A stretch of 64,000 bases of DNA from JAVJUV01 sp040220415 (GCA_040220415.1 JAVJUV010000116.1:7227-71226); one strand, 5' to 3'; positions 9,657 through 17,692 are shown, numbered from the stretch's first letter. The notes: generated by a model not told the origin, from the sequence alone. Translations and numbers: made by a program.

Positions 9657-10546
9657 ATACGCGACCACCTCGGGGCTGCAGGTTGACGGTCACCGGAGCC
9701 AGGCTCAATCTCTAGCTTTGGGGCCCTTTCTTGACGAAGTTTGGCTTTCAATCTGTGGCTACAAGCCAGCCGAACGGCTCGAGGCTAGGCCCTCAATCGT
9801 TACTTCGGCTGAAAAATACAAGCTGCCGAGCGGTAGTCCTTTGGCAAAGACGCTGCACCCCATTTGCACTCTCTTTGGAACACTTCCGGCGCCTTGAACG
9901 CTCCATTTCGACAATCAGCCAAACCAACTGGCCGCTTCGCACAACTTCGAAGCCCAGGATGCAATGGCGGGAAGCGGCAGAGTAGAGCCCCCTCGGACTG
10001 CAGCGCGAAGTAAAAAGGGCAAGATAAAAGCGCCTGCCACGAATGCCGCAAGTCACTGATGTGACTGGCGTTTTCAGGTGCACGCTGAACGGTCGTGTGC
10101 AGGTTTCTTACAATTTCGCAGTGTTTTCAGATCACTAGCATGCACACTGCGGGAACCTGCTCTTGGCGGCTGCTCTGTTTAAGGGGCGAGAACTCCGAGC
10201 ATCGGGAGGTAGCGTCTCGCGCTCAACAATGGGAGCGCGAGATAAAAGAGGTGCCGCACGGCTAGCTCAAGTTGCTGTTGTTTGAAGAGATTATCCGCCG
10301 CACTCACGCAGGCATTGAAGCATCAAATTCACCAAGCATCTGTTTTTCAATCGATTTTCTCGCCGCACAATGCCGATCCCACGAAAACATGCGGCTACCC
10401 CAGCCCAGCCAGGACGCCGCCCAGCAACGCCACACCCGCCGCCCGCCTGTCATTCCCCGCTACAGGCCTACCCCGCCCGGTCTCGGCTTCGTTCCTCCCT
10501 CCCTTTCCGGCATCCTCGGAGCATCCGAAACCCAAACCACTCGCCC
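9657..10546. other. 890-nt stretch with no supported gene
   Basis: No reading frame here has a convincing start, ribosome site or recognisable protein; the short frames on both strands look random. Composition changes inside it, from the A/T-richer defence genes to the GC-rich recombinase module (from about 10.4 kb), so it probably contains the joint between two acquired pieces. The one clear structure is the 10-bp-stem hairpin at 10215-10242. It may also hold promoter and recombination sites for the AlpA/recombinase genes. Confidence 0.5.
10215..10242. repeat. Perfect 10-bp inverted repeat (hairpin)
   Basis: TCTCGCGCTC and GAGCGCGAGA are perfect complements separated by an 8-nt loop. Neither side is followed by a T-run, so it does not look like an ordinary Rho-independent terminator. 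It could be a recombination or protein-binding site, or a structured RNA element in the leader of the AlpA/recombinase genes. Confidence 0.6.
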
Positions 10547-10786
10547 ATGCCCAAGCGCCCCATCACCCTTCCGCCCACGCTCGCGCCACGCGGTCTCTCG
10601 CGGACCGAGGCGGCGGCCTATATCGGGGTCTCGCCCACGCTCTTCGATCACCTGGTCCGCGACCGGCGCATGCCGCCGCCCAAGCGGATCAATGCCCGCA
10701 CTGTCTGGGACCGGAAAAAACTTGACCGGGCGTTCGAGCTGATCCCTGATGGGGATCACTCCGACCACAATCCCTGGGACGACTGA
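10547..10786 (+). CDS. AlpA-like helix-turn-helix protein
   Basis: A 79-residue protein with an AlpA/excisionase-type winged helix: TEAAAYIGVS, then a short turn and a segment rich in R, P and K, with VWD near the end of the HTH. Such proteins typically activate or assist the neighbouring recombinase, acting as excisionase or transcription factor. The ATG at 10547 is chosen because the domain begins soon after it; the longer in-frame extension upstream is proline-rich and looks non-coding. It lies 25 nt before the recombinase gene, consistent with one transcript. Confidence 0.75.
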   Translation: MPKRPITLPPTLAPRGLSRTEAAAYIGVSPTLFDHLVRDRRMPPPKRINARTVWDRKKLDRAFELIPDGDHSDHNPWDD

Positions 10787-10811
10787 CGGCTGACGAAAGG
10801 CAGCGCGTGCC

Positions 10812-11924
10812 ATGCCCACATTCAGGATGAGAGACGGTTCGGGCAGCATCCGCCTGAAGCACGTCATCGAGGACACCGACCGGCACGGAAACGTGCGCGT
10901 CTATCTGCGGCGGCCCGGGCACCTGAAGGTGCGGCTGCGCAGCCAGCCGGGAACGGAGGACTTCCTCGCCGAGTACCGCGCCGCGATGATGGGCGCGACG
11001 CCGCGCGCGCCGACTGGACCGCTCGAGCGGCGCGGGTCGAAGGGCAGCTTCAAGTGGCTCTGCGAGCAGTATAACGTCTCGGCCGAATACCAGCGCCTGA
11101 GCGGCCGCACCAAGTATGTCCGGCGCGGCATCCTCGACCGGATCTGCGAGAAGAACGGATCGAAGCCCTACGCGCTGATGGAACCCCGTCACGTCCGCCG
11201 CATGCGCGACGAGATGGCGGACCGACCAGAGGCGGCCAACGGCTTCGTCAAGGCGCTGCGGCAGGTCTATGCCTTCGCGGTCGAATACGAGCTGGCGCAG
11301 CGCAACCCGGCCCGCGATGTGCCCTACCTAAAGGCCAAGGGGGACGGCTTCCATTCCTGGACGATGGAGGAGGTCAGCCAGTTCGAGGACCATCACCCGA
11401 TCGGCAGCAAGCCGCGCCTCGCGCTGGCGCTCATGCTCTACACGGGGCAGCGGCGGTCGGACATCGTGCGGCTTGGGCCGCAGCACATTGAGGACGGCTG
11501 GATCACCCTGACCCAGGCCAAGAACCGCGACCGCAAGCCCGTCACCCTCTCCATCCCGGTCCTGCCGGAGTTGCAGGCCGTGCTCGACGCCACGCCCACC
11601 GGCAACCTCGCCTTCCTCGTCACGGCCTTCGGCAAGCCCTTTACCTCGAACGGCTTCGGCAACTGGTTCCGCAAGCAATGCGACGATGCGGGACTGAAGC
11701 ACTGCTCCGCCCACGGGCTGCGCAAGGCAGGCGCGGCACTGGCGGCCGAGAACGGCGCGACCGAGCGGCAGCTGATGGCGATTTTCGGCTGGACGACGAT
11801 GAAGGAGGCGTCACGCTATACCCGCGCCGCGCGCCAGAAGGTCTTGGCGGCGTCCGGGATGAAGCTGTTGTCCCGGGGCGGAGACGGGCCGGAAAGAGGG
11901 GAAGCACGGGGTGGCGAACAGTGA
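10812..11924 (+). CDS. Tyrosine-type site-specific recombinase (integrase)
   Basis: A 370-residue integrase of the lambda-Int/XerC superfamily. The N-terminal ~170 residues would hold the arm- and core-binding domains. The catalytic domain shows R214 in TGQRRSD, a probable K237, HGLR (H301, R304), W327 in the position often held by histidine, and the nucleophile Y336 in SRYTRAA. Length and order are normal, so the enzyme looks intact. It lies about 2 kb from the tRNA-Phe 3' end, its likely attachment site. The next small gene overlaps its 3' end by 14 nt. Confidence 0.93.
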   Translation: MPTFRMRDGSGSIRLKHVIEDTDRHGNVRVYLRRPGHLKVRLRSQPGTEDFLAEYRAAMMGATPRAPTGPLERRGSKGSFKWLCEQYNVSAEYQRLSGRTKYVRRGILDRICEKNGSKPYALMEPRHVRRMRDEMADRPEAANGFVKALRQVYAFAVEYELAQRNPARDVPYLKAKGDGFHSWTMEEVSQFEDHHPIGSKPRLALALMLYTGQRRSDIVRLGPQHIEDGWITLTQAKNRDRKPVTLSIPVLPELQAVLDATPTGNLAFLVTAFGKPFTSNGFGNWFRKQCDDAGLKHCSAHGLRKAGAALAAENGATERQLMAIFGWTTMKEASRYTRAARQKVLAASGMKLLSRGGDGPERGEARGGEQ

Positions 11925-12144
11925 TACTTCGTCTTCCCGCGCCAAGACGGAAATGATCAAGAAGAAATTGGAGGCAGGCATGATCAAGACCGAGAAACTG
12001 AAGCTGGACAAAGGCGCAACCTCGACGCTTCCGCCCGAGGCGTTCGCCGAGTTCCAGCGAGCGACGGGTGCCCCAGGGGAGCGGATTCCCGGCCTCGCGC
12101 GGGCAGCGGAGAAGACGCAGGGGTTGCTCAAGGATGGAGACTGA
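11911..12144 (+). CDS. Small hypothetical protein overlapping the integrase
   Basis: A 77-residue, lysine-rich, probably helical protein with no domain I recognise. The GTG start at 11911 overlaps the end of the integrase gene; an ATG at 11953 would give a shorter form. Its frame stays open to a stop just before the toxin promoter. It could be a co-transcribed accessory factor of the recombinase, but whether it is translated is uncertain. Confidence 0.4.
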   Translation: MANSDTSSSRAKTEMIKKKLEAGMIKTEKLKLDKGATSTLPPEAFAEFQRATGAPGERIPGLARAAEKTQGLLKDGD

Positions 12145-12193
12145 TCTTCACCCCGCGACTGCGGACGCGACGCCGCCGCCCTTCAGCCCGTTC

Positions 12194-12231
12194 TTGCAAA
12201 ATTAGTTCTTCAAGGCTATATAGCTTCAAGG
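12194..12231 (+). promoter_or_regulatory. Promoter and overlapping operator of the toxin-antitoxin pair
   Basis: TTGCAA (12194-12199) and TATATA (12217-12222) are 17 bp apart, a good sigma-70 layout, with a short leader to the toxin ATG at 12245. The -10 lies in a perfect palindrome GCTATATAGC (12215-12224), flanked by direct repeats CTTCAAGG at 12208-12215 and 12224-12231. This is what autoregulation by the XRE antitoxin would need. Confidence 0.6.
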
Positions 12232-12244
12232 TAGTATTCACCCG

Positions 12245-12598
12245 ATGCCGTGGACCGTATCCTTTGCCGAGGAATTCGAGCCGGAATTCGATGCCCTTCC
12301 GCAAGAGGTGCAGGACGCGATCCTCGCCCGGGCGCTGTTGCTCGAGCGGGAAGGACCCATGCTCGGGCGGCCCCATGCGGACACCCTGACAGGGTCGAAG
12401 CATGCCAACATGAAGGAACTGCGCTGCAACGCCGCCGATGGCGTCTGGCGCATTGCCTTCGCATTCGACCCCGACCGGCAGGCGATCCTGCTCGTCGGCG
12501 GGGACAAGTCGGGTGGCAGCGAGAAGCGGTTCTACAAGTCGCTGATCGCCCGGGCGGACGATCGGTTCGACCGCCACCTGGAGAGACGGAAAGGATGA
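12245..12598 (+). CDS. RelE/HigB-type toxin (Gp49-like)
   Basis: A 117-residue protein of the phage-derived Gp49-like/HigB branch of the RelE superfamily. These toxins are usually ribosome-dependent mRNA endonucleases. Visible family features are the N-terminal strand with FAEEFEPEFDALP, the basic LTGSKHANMKELR segment, the WRIAF core strand and the C-terminal KRFYKSLI helix. The toxin gene comes first and overlaps the antitoxin by ATGA, the order typical of HigBA systems. It probably stabilises the island. Confidence 0.85.
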   Translation: MPWTVSFAEEFEPEFDALPQEVQDAILARALLLEREGPMLGRPHADTLTGSKHANMKELRCNAADGVWRIAFAFDPDRQAILLVGGDKSGGSEKRFYKSLIARADDRFDRHLERRKG

Positions 12599-12975
12599 CG
12601 ACGATGGCCCGGAGCCTGAAGGAGAAGCTGGCGACCCTCGACCCCGCCCGCCGCGCCGCGATCGAGGCCGAGGCTGATCGGTTGCATGCCGAGTACCTGA
12701 CACTGCAGGAATTGCGGAAAGCCAAGAAACTGACCCAGGTTCAGCTGGCTGAAACCCTCGGCGTGCAGCAGGCCACCGTCGCGAAATACGAACGCCAGAG
12801 CGACCTCCTGCTCTCGACACTGACGAGCTACGTCCGCGCAATGGGCGGGGAGCTCAAACTGATGGTCGAATTCCCCGGTACGGCGCCGGTGGCGCTTGAA
12901 GGGTTGGGAGAGACCGAGGAACCGCGGCATGGACGTGGTATCAATAGGTTCAACAGCCGGGTACCCCAACCCTGA
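12595..12975 (+). CDS. XRE-family antitoxin
   Basis: A 126-residue protein with a lambda-repressor-like helix-turn-helix: TQVQLAETLGVQQATVAKYE at about 50-70, followed by SDLLLSTLTSYVRAMGGEL, the usual end of HigA-type antitoxins. The first ~35 residues form a charged helix that could neutralise the toxin. Translation is coupled to the toxin (ATGA at 12595-12598); an ATG three codons later is an alternative. It likely represses the promoter at 12194-12231. Confidence 0.85.
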   Translation: MTTMARSLKEKLATLDPARRAAIEAEADRLHAEYLTLQELRKAKKLTQVQLAETLGVQQATVAKYERQSDLLLSTLTSYVRAMGGELKLMVEFPGTAPVALEGLGETEEPRHGRGINRFNSRVPQP

Positions 12976-13034
12976 TAAAGCTCTGACAATATGACGATTG
13001 ATCAATCTGATCAGCTAAATCAGGACCTAGGCGT

Positions 13035-13781
13035 TTGAATGAGCGCAAGAATTCCCGTGACGAACAAGCTCGCCTGAAGGAGTTTCTGGAACGGCGTGAT
13101 ATCCGTGATCTCCTTGGCGGTATTGAATCAGCACGCGGGCGCTTGCGCGAGAGCGGGTCCATCGGGAATGAGCCCCCGTACGGGGCGCATATCGAATCAG
13201 ACCAAGAAGAAATCGACAGCCAATTGGACGCGATCAGTAGAGCTGTAGTAGAGCTTCAAGACATCATCTCGAGAAATGAGCTTGTTCTACCTCACAGCCC
13301 AGAAGTCCGCGCCAGCCAGCAAGGAAAGTACTGGTCCCTCGGTGCGGAGACCATTCGTGGGCCTCTCATCCCTTTCCTTCGGGGAGAATTGGAACCAGTT
13401 CGCCGAGTGGTAGTTGCACCCAACTTACCCGTTCAAATCGTACTATTCTTTCTGTCCATTCCCAGACTACGGGACCTTCTGGTGAGGGAAAGGCATGGTC
13501 CCTGGGGATATCACTACCACTACCTAGACTCGAATCGCCGCCGGTCAGACACGCTCCTGACATTCGAACAACAACTCCGAAAGCTACCTGGCGGGCAACA
13601 AGCCAAAGTCCTGACCTGGGAGAGGCACTCGGAGAAAAGCCATTTCTCAGCACGCGCAGCAAGCTGGGGCGCGAAAAAGAGAGAGAGCGTCTACCAATCA
13701 TGCGTAGGTGATAGCGCCAAACGAAGCCTGAGCGACTTCAAGACGCCCGGCAAGGACGCCGAGGTTGTTTGGCCGGTCTGA
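13035..13781 (+). CDS. Hypothetical protein, possibly frameshifted
   Basis: A 248-residue open frame with a TTG start and no clear ribosome site. The first ~110 residues read like a real protein, charged and helical (ERRDIRDLLGGIESARGRL), with a predicted coiled helix near 60-90. After about position 13,370 the translation becomes arginine- and proline-rich and less convincing, while the +1 frame reads SFGENWNQFAEW and then stops, which looks like a natural C-terminus. A frameshift near there is likely, making this a decayed or sequencing-error gene. No family recognised. Confidence 0.35.
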   Translation: MNERKNSRDEQARLKEFLERRDIRDLLGGIESARGRLRESGSIGNEPPYGAHIESDQEEIDSQLDAISRAVVELQDIISRNELVLPHSPEVRASQQGKYWSLGAETIRGPLIPFLRGELEPVRRVVVAPNLPVQIVLFFLSIPRLRDLLVRERHGPWGYHYHYLDSNRRRSDTLLTFEQQLRKLPGGQQAKVLTWERHSEKSHFSARAASWGAKKRESVYQSCVGDSAKRSLSDFKTPGKDAEVVWPV

Positions 13782-13848
13782 TGACAAAATAGTCAGCCAA
13801 GCAGGTCGCAGGTCGGTATAGCTTCGAGACCGAACCGCGAACAAAAAA

Positions 13849-13883
13849 GTCCCACTTTTGCCAAAACGCGAAAACGGTGGGAC
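13849..13883. repeat. Inverted repeat between island and tRNA-Phe
   Basis: GTCCCAC (13849-13855) and GTGGGAC (13877-13883) are perfect complements 21 nt apart, with an A-run (AAAAAA) before and TTTTG after. It lies about 50 nt from the tRNA-Phe 3' end. It could be a weak bidirectional terminator or a recombinase-binding arm next to the attachment site. Confidence 0.4.
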
Positions 13884-13930
13884 GATTTTGCCCCGTAACC
13901 CATTGATATCATTCACACTGGGAGGTGCTT

Positions 13931-14005
13931 TGGTGCCCGGGGGCGGAATCGAACCACCGACACGAGGATTTTCAATCCACTGCTCTACCCCTGAGCTACC
14001 CGGGC
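13931..14005 (-). tRNA. tRNA-Phe (GAA)
   Basis: The minus strand folds as a full cloverleaf: acceptor GCCCGGG/CCCGGGC, D-arm GCTCAGGGGTAGAGC, anticodon stem GGATT/AATCC around GAA, T-loop TTCGATT, discriminator A and an encoded CCA (75 nt). It lies just downstream of yacG on the same strand, as usual in this bacterial group. Its 3' end faces the recombinase-bearing region, making it the likely integration target. Confidence 0.97.
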
Positions 14006-14087
14006 ACGGGGATCGGGGGAAAGTCCGATCGGGTCGCAGTCTTCTAATGTCGGGGCTTGTGGCTGTCCAGAGGCGAAACGGAAAAAA

Positions 14088-14270
14088 TCAGTGGGGTTTC
14101 AATGGCCGCGCCGGGGCTTCCTGACCGTCATCGTCATCGGACCCGACGTCCTCGGCCGGCAGCGCGTAGCTGCCGCGCAACCAGTGCGCCAGGTCGACAT
14201 CCGCGCAGCGTTTCGAACAGAACGGACGATAGGCCGGATCGGCGGGCTTCTGGCAGATCGGACAACTCAT
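14088..14270 (-). CDS. yacG: DNA gyrase inhibitor YacG
   Basis: A 60-residue zinc-binding protein with the family motif CPIC near residues 3-6 and CSKRC at 18-22, followed by ADVDLAHWLRGSYALP. In E. coli YacG binds GyrB and inhibits gyrase. The ATG overlaps the stop of the upstream RNase gene by 4 nt. The C-terminal acidic/proline tail is variable in the family. Confidence 0.93.
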   Translation of the reverse strand: MSCPICQKPADPAYRPFCSKRCADVDLAHWLRGSYALPAEDVGSDDDDGQEAPARPLKPH

Positions 14271-15298
14271 CCAAGCACCTCTGACAGGGGCAACCTCTCG
14301 CGTTTGCGTTGCAGTTCCATATGGCCAAGCGGCGTCCATCCGACAAGGCTCGTCTCGATCGGATCGGCGCGGAAGGCACGTGTCAGCGCCATTTCGACCT
14401 GGCGGCGGTCGCGTTTCGCCATCGGGGCGAAGTCCACGACGATCTGACCCCCAAGCCCGCGCAGGCGCAGCGCGCGGGGAAGAGCCCGAATGGCCGCGAG
14501 GTTCGCCTTCAGACCCGCCGCAGGCGAGGTGTCGCTGCCCGTGTTCACGTCCACGGCGGTCAATGCCCGGGTCGGCTCCACGAAGAGAGCGCCGCCGTCG
14601 GGCAAAGCCTCGCGCGGATGGTCGAGCGCCGAGATCGCCGCGTCGATACCGTGTCGGGCGAAACTGCCCGGATCGGCATCGCCGACATCGGGCGCGGGCC
14701 ACTCCCGCCACGCCAGGGTGGCGGCGTCCGGGCCTTCCAGCAGCTTTTCGGGGACACCCGAGAGAGGCTCGGCGAGGATCTGACGGGCCAGATCCAGCGT
14801 CTGCAGGATGTCCTGCCGCACCGCCCCGTCGTCGGCCTCGGCCGAGGCGGAGCGCACGACAAGACCGATCCCCTGGTCAAGCGCGATATCCGCCAGCAGA
14901 TCGTGCAGTTCGACGCGCCGCTCCTCGTCACGAATGCTGCGCGCAATGTTGGCGCCTTCGGCGCCCGGGGTCACGATGACGAAACGGCTCTTAAAGAGAA
15001 GCTTCAGCCCCGCGGGCGTCGCCTTGCCCGGCTCGGCATAGGTGCCTGTCTGAACGATGATGCTTTCGCCCTGCCCGATGCCTTTCGCCTGCCGCAGGAA
15101 GAGCGGCCCATCCGGAGTTTCCAGGATGGCGCCACCCTGTCCCTTCAGCGGCCTGCCGACCTTTGCCCGGTAAATGGTGCCCGGGCGGATCCGGTCGTCG
15201 GGCGGGTCGATGAAAAGATCGTCCAGCCGTCCATCCAGCATCCGGGCGGCGGCGGGTCTGCCCCGGTAGGTATCGAAAGCGACGACACTGCCCTTCAT
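14267..15298 (-). CDS. rng: Ribonuclease E/G family protein (short form)
   Basis: A 343-residue endoribonuclease related to RNase E/G, involved in rRNA and mRNA processing. The catalytic region carries TAVDVNTGSD and IVVDFAPM, matching the two metal-binding aspartate motifs of E. coli RNase E. It ends soon after the DNase-I-like subdomain and lacks the zinc-link and scaffold regions; such short copies are common in this operon in Rhodobacterales, usually alongside a full RNase E elsewhere. Overlaps maf and yacG by 4 nt at either end. Confidence 0.88.
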   Translation of the reverse strand: MKGSVVAFDTYRGRPAAARMLDGRLDDLFIDPPDDRIRPGTIYRAKVGRPLKGQGGAILETPDGPLFLRQAKGIGQGESIIVQTGTYAEPGKATPAGLKLLFKSRFVIVTPGAEGANIARSIRDEERRVELHDLLADIALDQGIGLVVRSASAEADDGAVRQDILQTLDLARQILAEPLSGVPEKLLEGPDAATLAWREWPAPDVGDADPGSFARHGIDAAISALDHPREALPDGGALFVEPTRALTAVDVNTGSDTSPAAGLKANLAAIRALPRALRLRGLGGQIVVDFAPMAKRDRRQVEMALTRAFRADPIETSLVGWTPLGHMELQRKRERLPLSEVLG

Positions 15299-15888
15299 GC
15301 GAACGCTCCGAAAAGAGGATAGCCGGCGGCCGCAAGAAGCATGGCTGTTTCATGCGCCGGAAGCCCCATGATCGCGGTGTAGGACCCCGCAATCCAGGGT
15401 ATGAACGCCCCTGCCGGGCCCTGGATGGCATAGGCGCCGGCCTTGCCCTTCCAGTCGTCGGTGTCGAGGTACCGATTCAGTTCGACATCCGACAGGCGTT
15501 TCATCCGAACCTGGCTTTCGACGCAACGCAGGATGCACCCGCGGTCCGAGCAAACGCAAACCGCCGTGAAGACACGGTGGCGGCGGCCATGCAGGCTTGT
15601 CAGGAAGGACGCGGCCTCGGCCCGGTCGGCGGGCTTGCCGAAGATGCGTCGCCCCAGGGCCACCGTGGTATCGGCGACCAGCACGATCTCGCCGGCTTCG
15701 CGCCGGACGGCCCGGGCCTTGTCTTGCGTGACACGCTCGCAATAGGCGCGCGGAAGCTCGCCCTTGCGCGGGGTCTCGTCGACGTCGGGCGGGCGTATGT
15801 CGTCCGGCGCGACGCCAATCTGGGCGAGTATCTCAAGCCGCCTCGGACTGGCCGAGCCGAGCACGAGACGGGGCGATGGTCCCGTCAC
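15295..15888 (-). CDS. maf: Maf-like nucleoside triphosphate pyrophosphatase
   Basis: A 197-residue member of the Maf/HAM1-like fold. It begins with the signature GSASPRRLEIL, and has DVDETPRKGE and ADTTVALGRRIFGKP, which form the metal/nucleotide site. Maf proteins hydrolyse non-canonical or modified NTPs to NMPs. The gene overlaps infA upstream and the RNase gene downstream by 4 nt, indicating one operon. Confidence 0.93.
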   Translation of the reverse strand: MTGPSPRLVLGSASPRRLEILAQIGVAPDDIRPPDVDETPRKGELPRAYCERVTQDKARAVRREAGEIVLVADTTVALGRRIFGKPADRAEAASFLTSLHGRRHRVFTAVCVCSDRGCILRCVESQVRMKRLSDVELNRYLDTDDWKGKAGAYAIQGPAGAFIPWIAGSYTAIMGLPAHETAMLLAAAGYPLFGAFA

Positions 15889-16103
15889 TTGAAACGATAG
15901 TTGATCCGACCTTTCGTCAGGTCGTAAGGCGTCATTTCCACCTGTACCCGGTCGCCGGCCAGAACCCGGATGCGGTTCTTCCGCATCTTGCCTGCCGTGT
16001 GCGCGATGATCTCATGGCCGTTTTCAAGCTCGACCCGGAATGTCGCGTTCGGCAGGAGTTCCTTCACGACACCAGGAAATTCGAGCAATTCTTCCTTGGC
16101 CAT
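15885..16103 (-). CDS. infA: Translation initiation factor IF-1
   Basis: A 72-residue OB-fold protein beginning MAKEELLEFPGVV, with the highly conserved HTAGKMRKNRIRV segment and the DLTKGRI end. Length and sequence are fully typical of bacterial IF-1, which binds the ribosomal A site during initiation. It is preceded by a 150-nt gap with a sigma-70-like promoter and leads the infA-maf-rng-yacG-tRNA-Phe unit. Confidence 0.97.
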   Translation of the reverse strand: MAKEELLEFPGVVKELLPNATFRVELENGHEIIAHTAGKMRKNRIRVLAGDRVQVEMTPYDLTKGRINYRFK

Positions 16104-16145
16104 GTTCTCTCCTTCTCACACTCGCCCGCACTTCGGACGCCGGTC

Positions 16146-16174
16146 TATTTGGGCTTTAAACGGGGACGAATCAA
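16146..16174 (-). promoter_or_regulatory. Probable infA promoter
   Basis: Reading the minus strand, TTGATT (16174-16169) is followed after 17 bp by CAAATA (16151-16146), about 45 nt upstream of the infA ATG. It lies in the only gap of any size in this operon region. Confidence 0.4.
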
Positions 16175-16253
16175 GGCCGAATCGCTTTCAAGTTCCATAT
16201 GACGCGGTGTGATTCCCGGCTATTCCCGCCTGATCCGCCTGTCGGATCGCGTA

Positions 16254-16841
16254 TCAGAGCCGGCGAATCCAGAACTGCAGATCGTGCGAGACCTCATACT
16301 CGGTATCGACTTCCTTCCAGTCGAAATGCGCAATCGCGCCGGGAATGGGCGCATAACCCCGCCGGGACCAGAAGGCGTCGAGCGGGAAATAGTCAGCCGT
16401 CCGCGCGGGATGATCCGGGGATCGCAGAACGCCGCAGAAGGCCGCGAATTCGAGACCGAGTTCGCGCGCATGCGCCTCGCGGATATCGAAGAAGCGGTGA
16501 CCGACCCCCTGCCCCCTGTAGGGTTTGAGAAGAACGCTTTCGGCGCAGTAGAAGACCTTGTCGACATCGTAGCCCGCGTCCGCGACCGGTGCGGCGAATG
16601 CCGGGTCATGTCGCGCCAGAGGGGTTCCCGTCGATGCGCCGACCAGCCTGGGGCCGTCGAAGGCGCCCACGAGTATCGCACCGGGTGCATCCCGATAGGC
16701 CGCCAGATAGCGGCGTTCATAGGCCTCATCGCCATCGTAGAGATAGGGATAGTCCCGGAACACGCTGATCCGAAGCGCCGCGACATCACTCAGCGCGGCT
16801 TCCAGGGCCGCGCCGGTCAGGATTTGAACATCGAGGCTCAT
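16254..16841 (-). CDS. GNAT-family N-acetyltransferase
   Basis: A 195-residue GNAT-fold protein with an acetyl-CoA-binding segment LKPYRGQGVGHRFFDIREAHA (Q/R-x-x-G-x-G/A motif). The substrate is unknown. The ATG at 16841 overlaps the upstream SnoaL-like gene by 4 nt. Together with that gene it forms a two-gene insertion between the phosphatase gene and infA relative to the usual order. Confidence 0.82.
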   Translation of the reverse strand: MSLDVQILTGAALEAALSDVAALRISVFRDYPYLYDGDEAYERRYLAAYRDAPGAILVGAFDGPRLVGASTGTPLARHDPAFAAPVADAGYDVDKVFYCAESVLLKPYRGQGVGHRFFDIREAHARELGLEFAAFCGVLRSPDHPARTADYFPLDAFWSRRGYAPIPGAIAHFDWKEVDTEYEVSHDLQFWIRRL

Positions 16842-17233
16842 GATACCTGCCTCAGCCAGTCGGCCAGGTTGTAATAGGTCGTCACCCGGCTGATCCTGTC
16901 GCCCTCCAAGCTGAAGAACGATCCCGCGGGCAGGCTGTATCCTTGCCCATTCGCCTCGGGAAGACCCGCGTCCGTCTGAAGGTATGTTCCGTTGACGGTG
17001 TACTCGGCCGCTGCGCGCTGGCCGCCGTCGGCTTCGAAGATGACCATCTCGGTCAGGGTCTCGTCGTAGCATCGGCTCATGTGCTGGCAGAACGCCCGGA
17101 ACGCGTCCTTGCCTTTCCGGATTCTCCCTTCGTTCACATGGTGTTCCACATCGTCGCTCAGGCAATCGATCATGCCGTCGACATCGCCCGCGTTGAAGGC
17201 TTCGAAGTATCGTTTCACCGTTGCGTTCATCAT
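16838..17233 (-). CDS. SnoaL/NTF2-like protein
   Basis: A 131-residue single-domain protein of the NTF2-like cone fold: N-terminal VKRYFEAFNAGDVDGMIDCLSDDVEHHVNEG, then RKGKDAFRAF, and a C-terminal strand ending TTYYNLADWLRQV. This is the ketosteroid isomerase-related/SnoaL group, whose members act on small hydrophobic substrates; the specific role is unknown. It overlaps both neighbours by 4 nt, so all three are co-translated. Confidence 0.8.
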   Translation of the reverse strand: MMNATVKRYFEAFNAGDVDGMIDCLSDDVEHHVNEGRIRKGKDAFRAFCQHMSRCYDETLTEMVIFEADGGQRAAAEYTVNGTYLQTDAGLPEANGQGYSLPAGSFFSLEGDRISRVTTYYNLADWLRQVS

Positions 17234-17688
17234 TGCGTCTCCGTCGGTGGACCAAACCGGTCCAGCAACCGTTTCCGGATCTGGTCGCGCGCCTGGCGGT
17301 AGCTGTCCAGTTTCTGTTCCCTGCCGTCGCCCAGTCCGGTCGGGTCGAGGATCGGCCAGTATTCCACATCCAGATGGAAAAACCGGGTCAGGTCGAGGGC
17401 CCTGCGCTGCGCCGCCGGAGACAGGGCCACCACCAGGTCGAACCCGGAAAGATCGTCGCCCCAGTCCTGCATCTCGTCGAAACTGCGCGAGCGATGGCGG
17501 GACAACTCGATGCCCAGTTCCTTGCAGACGGCGACGGAGAAGCCGTCGATCTCCATATCGCCCTTCACGCCGGCCGATTGCACATAGGTCTCGGTGCCAT
17601 AGTATTTCTTCATCATCCCCTCGGCCATGGGCGAACGGACGGCGTTGTGATCGCAGCAGAAGAGCACCGATTGTGGCAGATCGGCCAA
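17230..17688 (-). CDS. Low-molecular-weight protein tyrosine phosphatase family
   Basis: A 152-residue protein with the phosphate loop C-x5-R-S (CDHNAVRS) near residues 12-19 and a candidate general acid in LDPTGL near 113. The same fold includes low-molecular-weight tyrosine phosphatases and arsenate reductases; the chromosomal position, between UPF0262 and infA, is the conserved Rhodobacterales one. Its physiological substrate is not known. Confidence 0.85.
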   Translation of the reverse strand: MADLPQSVLFCCDHNAVRSPMAEGMMKKYYGTETYVQSAGVKGDMEIDGFSVAVCKELGIELSRHRSRSFDEMQDWGDDLSGFDLVVALSPAAQRRALDLTRFFHLDVEYWPILDPTGLGDGREQKLDSYRQARDQIRKRLLDRFGPPTETQ

Positions 17689-17692
17689 GCCC

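Larger units (their letters stand above)
1..13930. mobile_element. Right part of a genomic island next to tRNA-Phe
   Basis: The stretch left of the tRNA-Phe 3' end holds a tyrosine recombinase, an AlpA-like protein, a toxin-antitoxin pair, defence-like genes and non-coding DNA, while everything right of it is conserved housekeeping sequence. Tyrosine recombinases commonly integrate at tRNA 3' ends, and here the recombinase lies about 2 kb from that end on the expected side. Base composition changes inside the region: the defence genes and the 13.0-13.9 kb stretch are more A/T-rich than the 10.5-13.0 kb recombinase/toxin module, so the island is probably composite. I saw no second copy of the tRNA 3' end in the window, so the left boundary would be outside it. 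That this is one integrated element is inference. Confidence 0.6.

Noticed and set aside
9657..10546. Second copy of the tRNA-Phe 3' end (attL)
   Set aside because: I looked for the conserved T-arm and acceptor sequence here and found no match.
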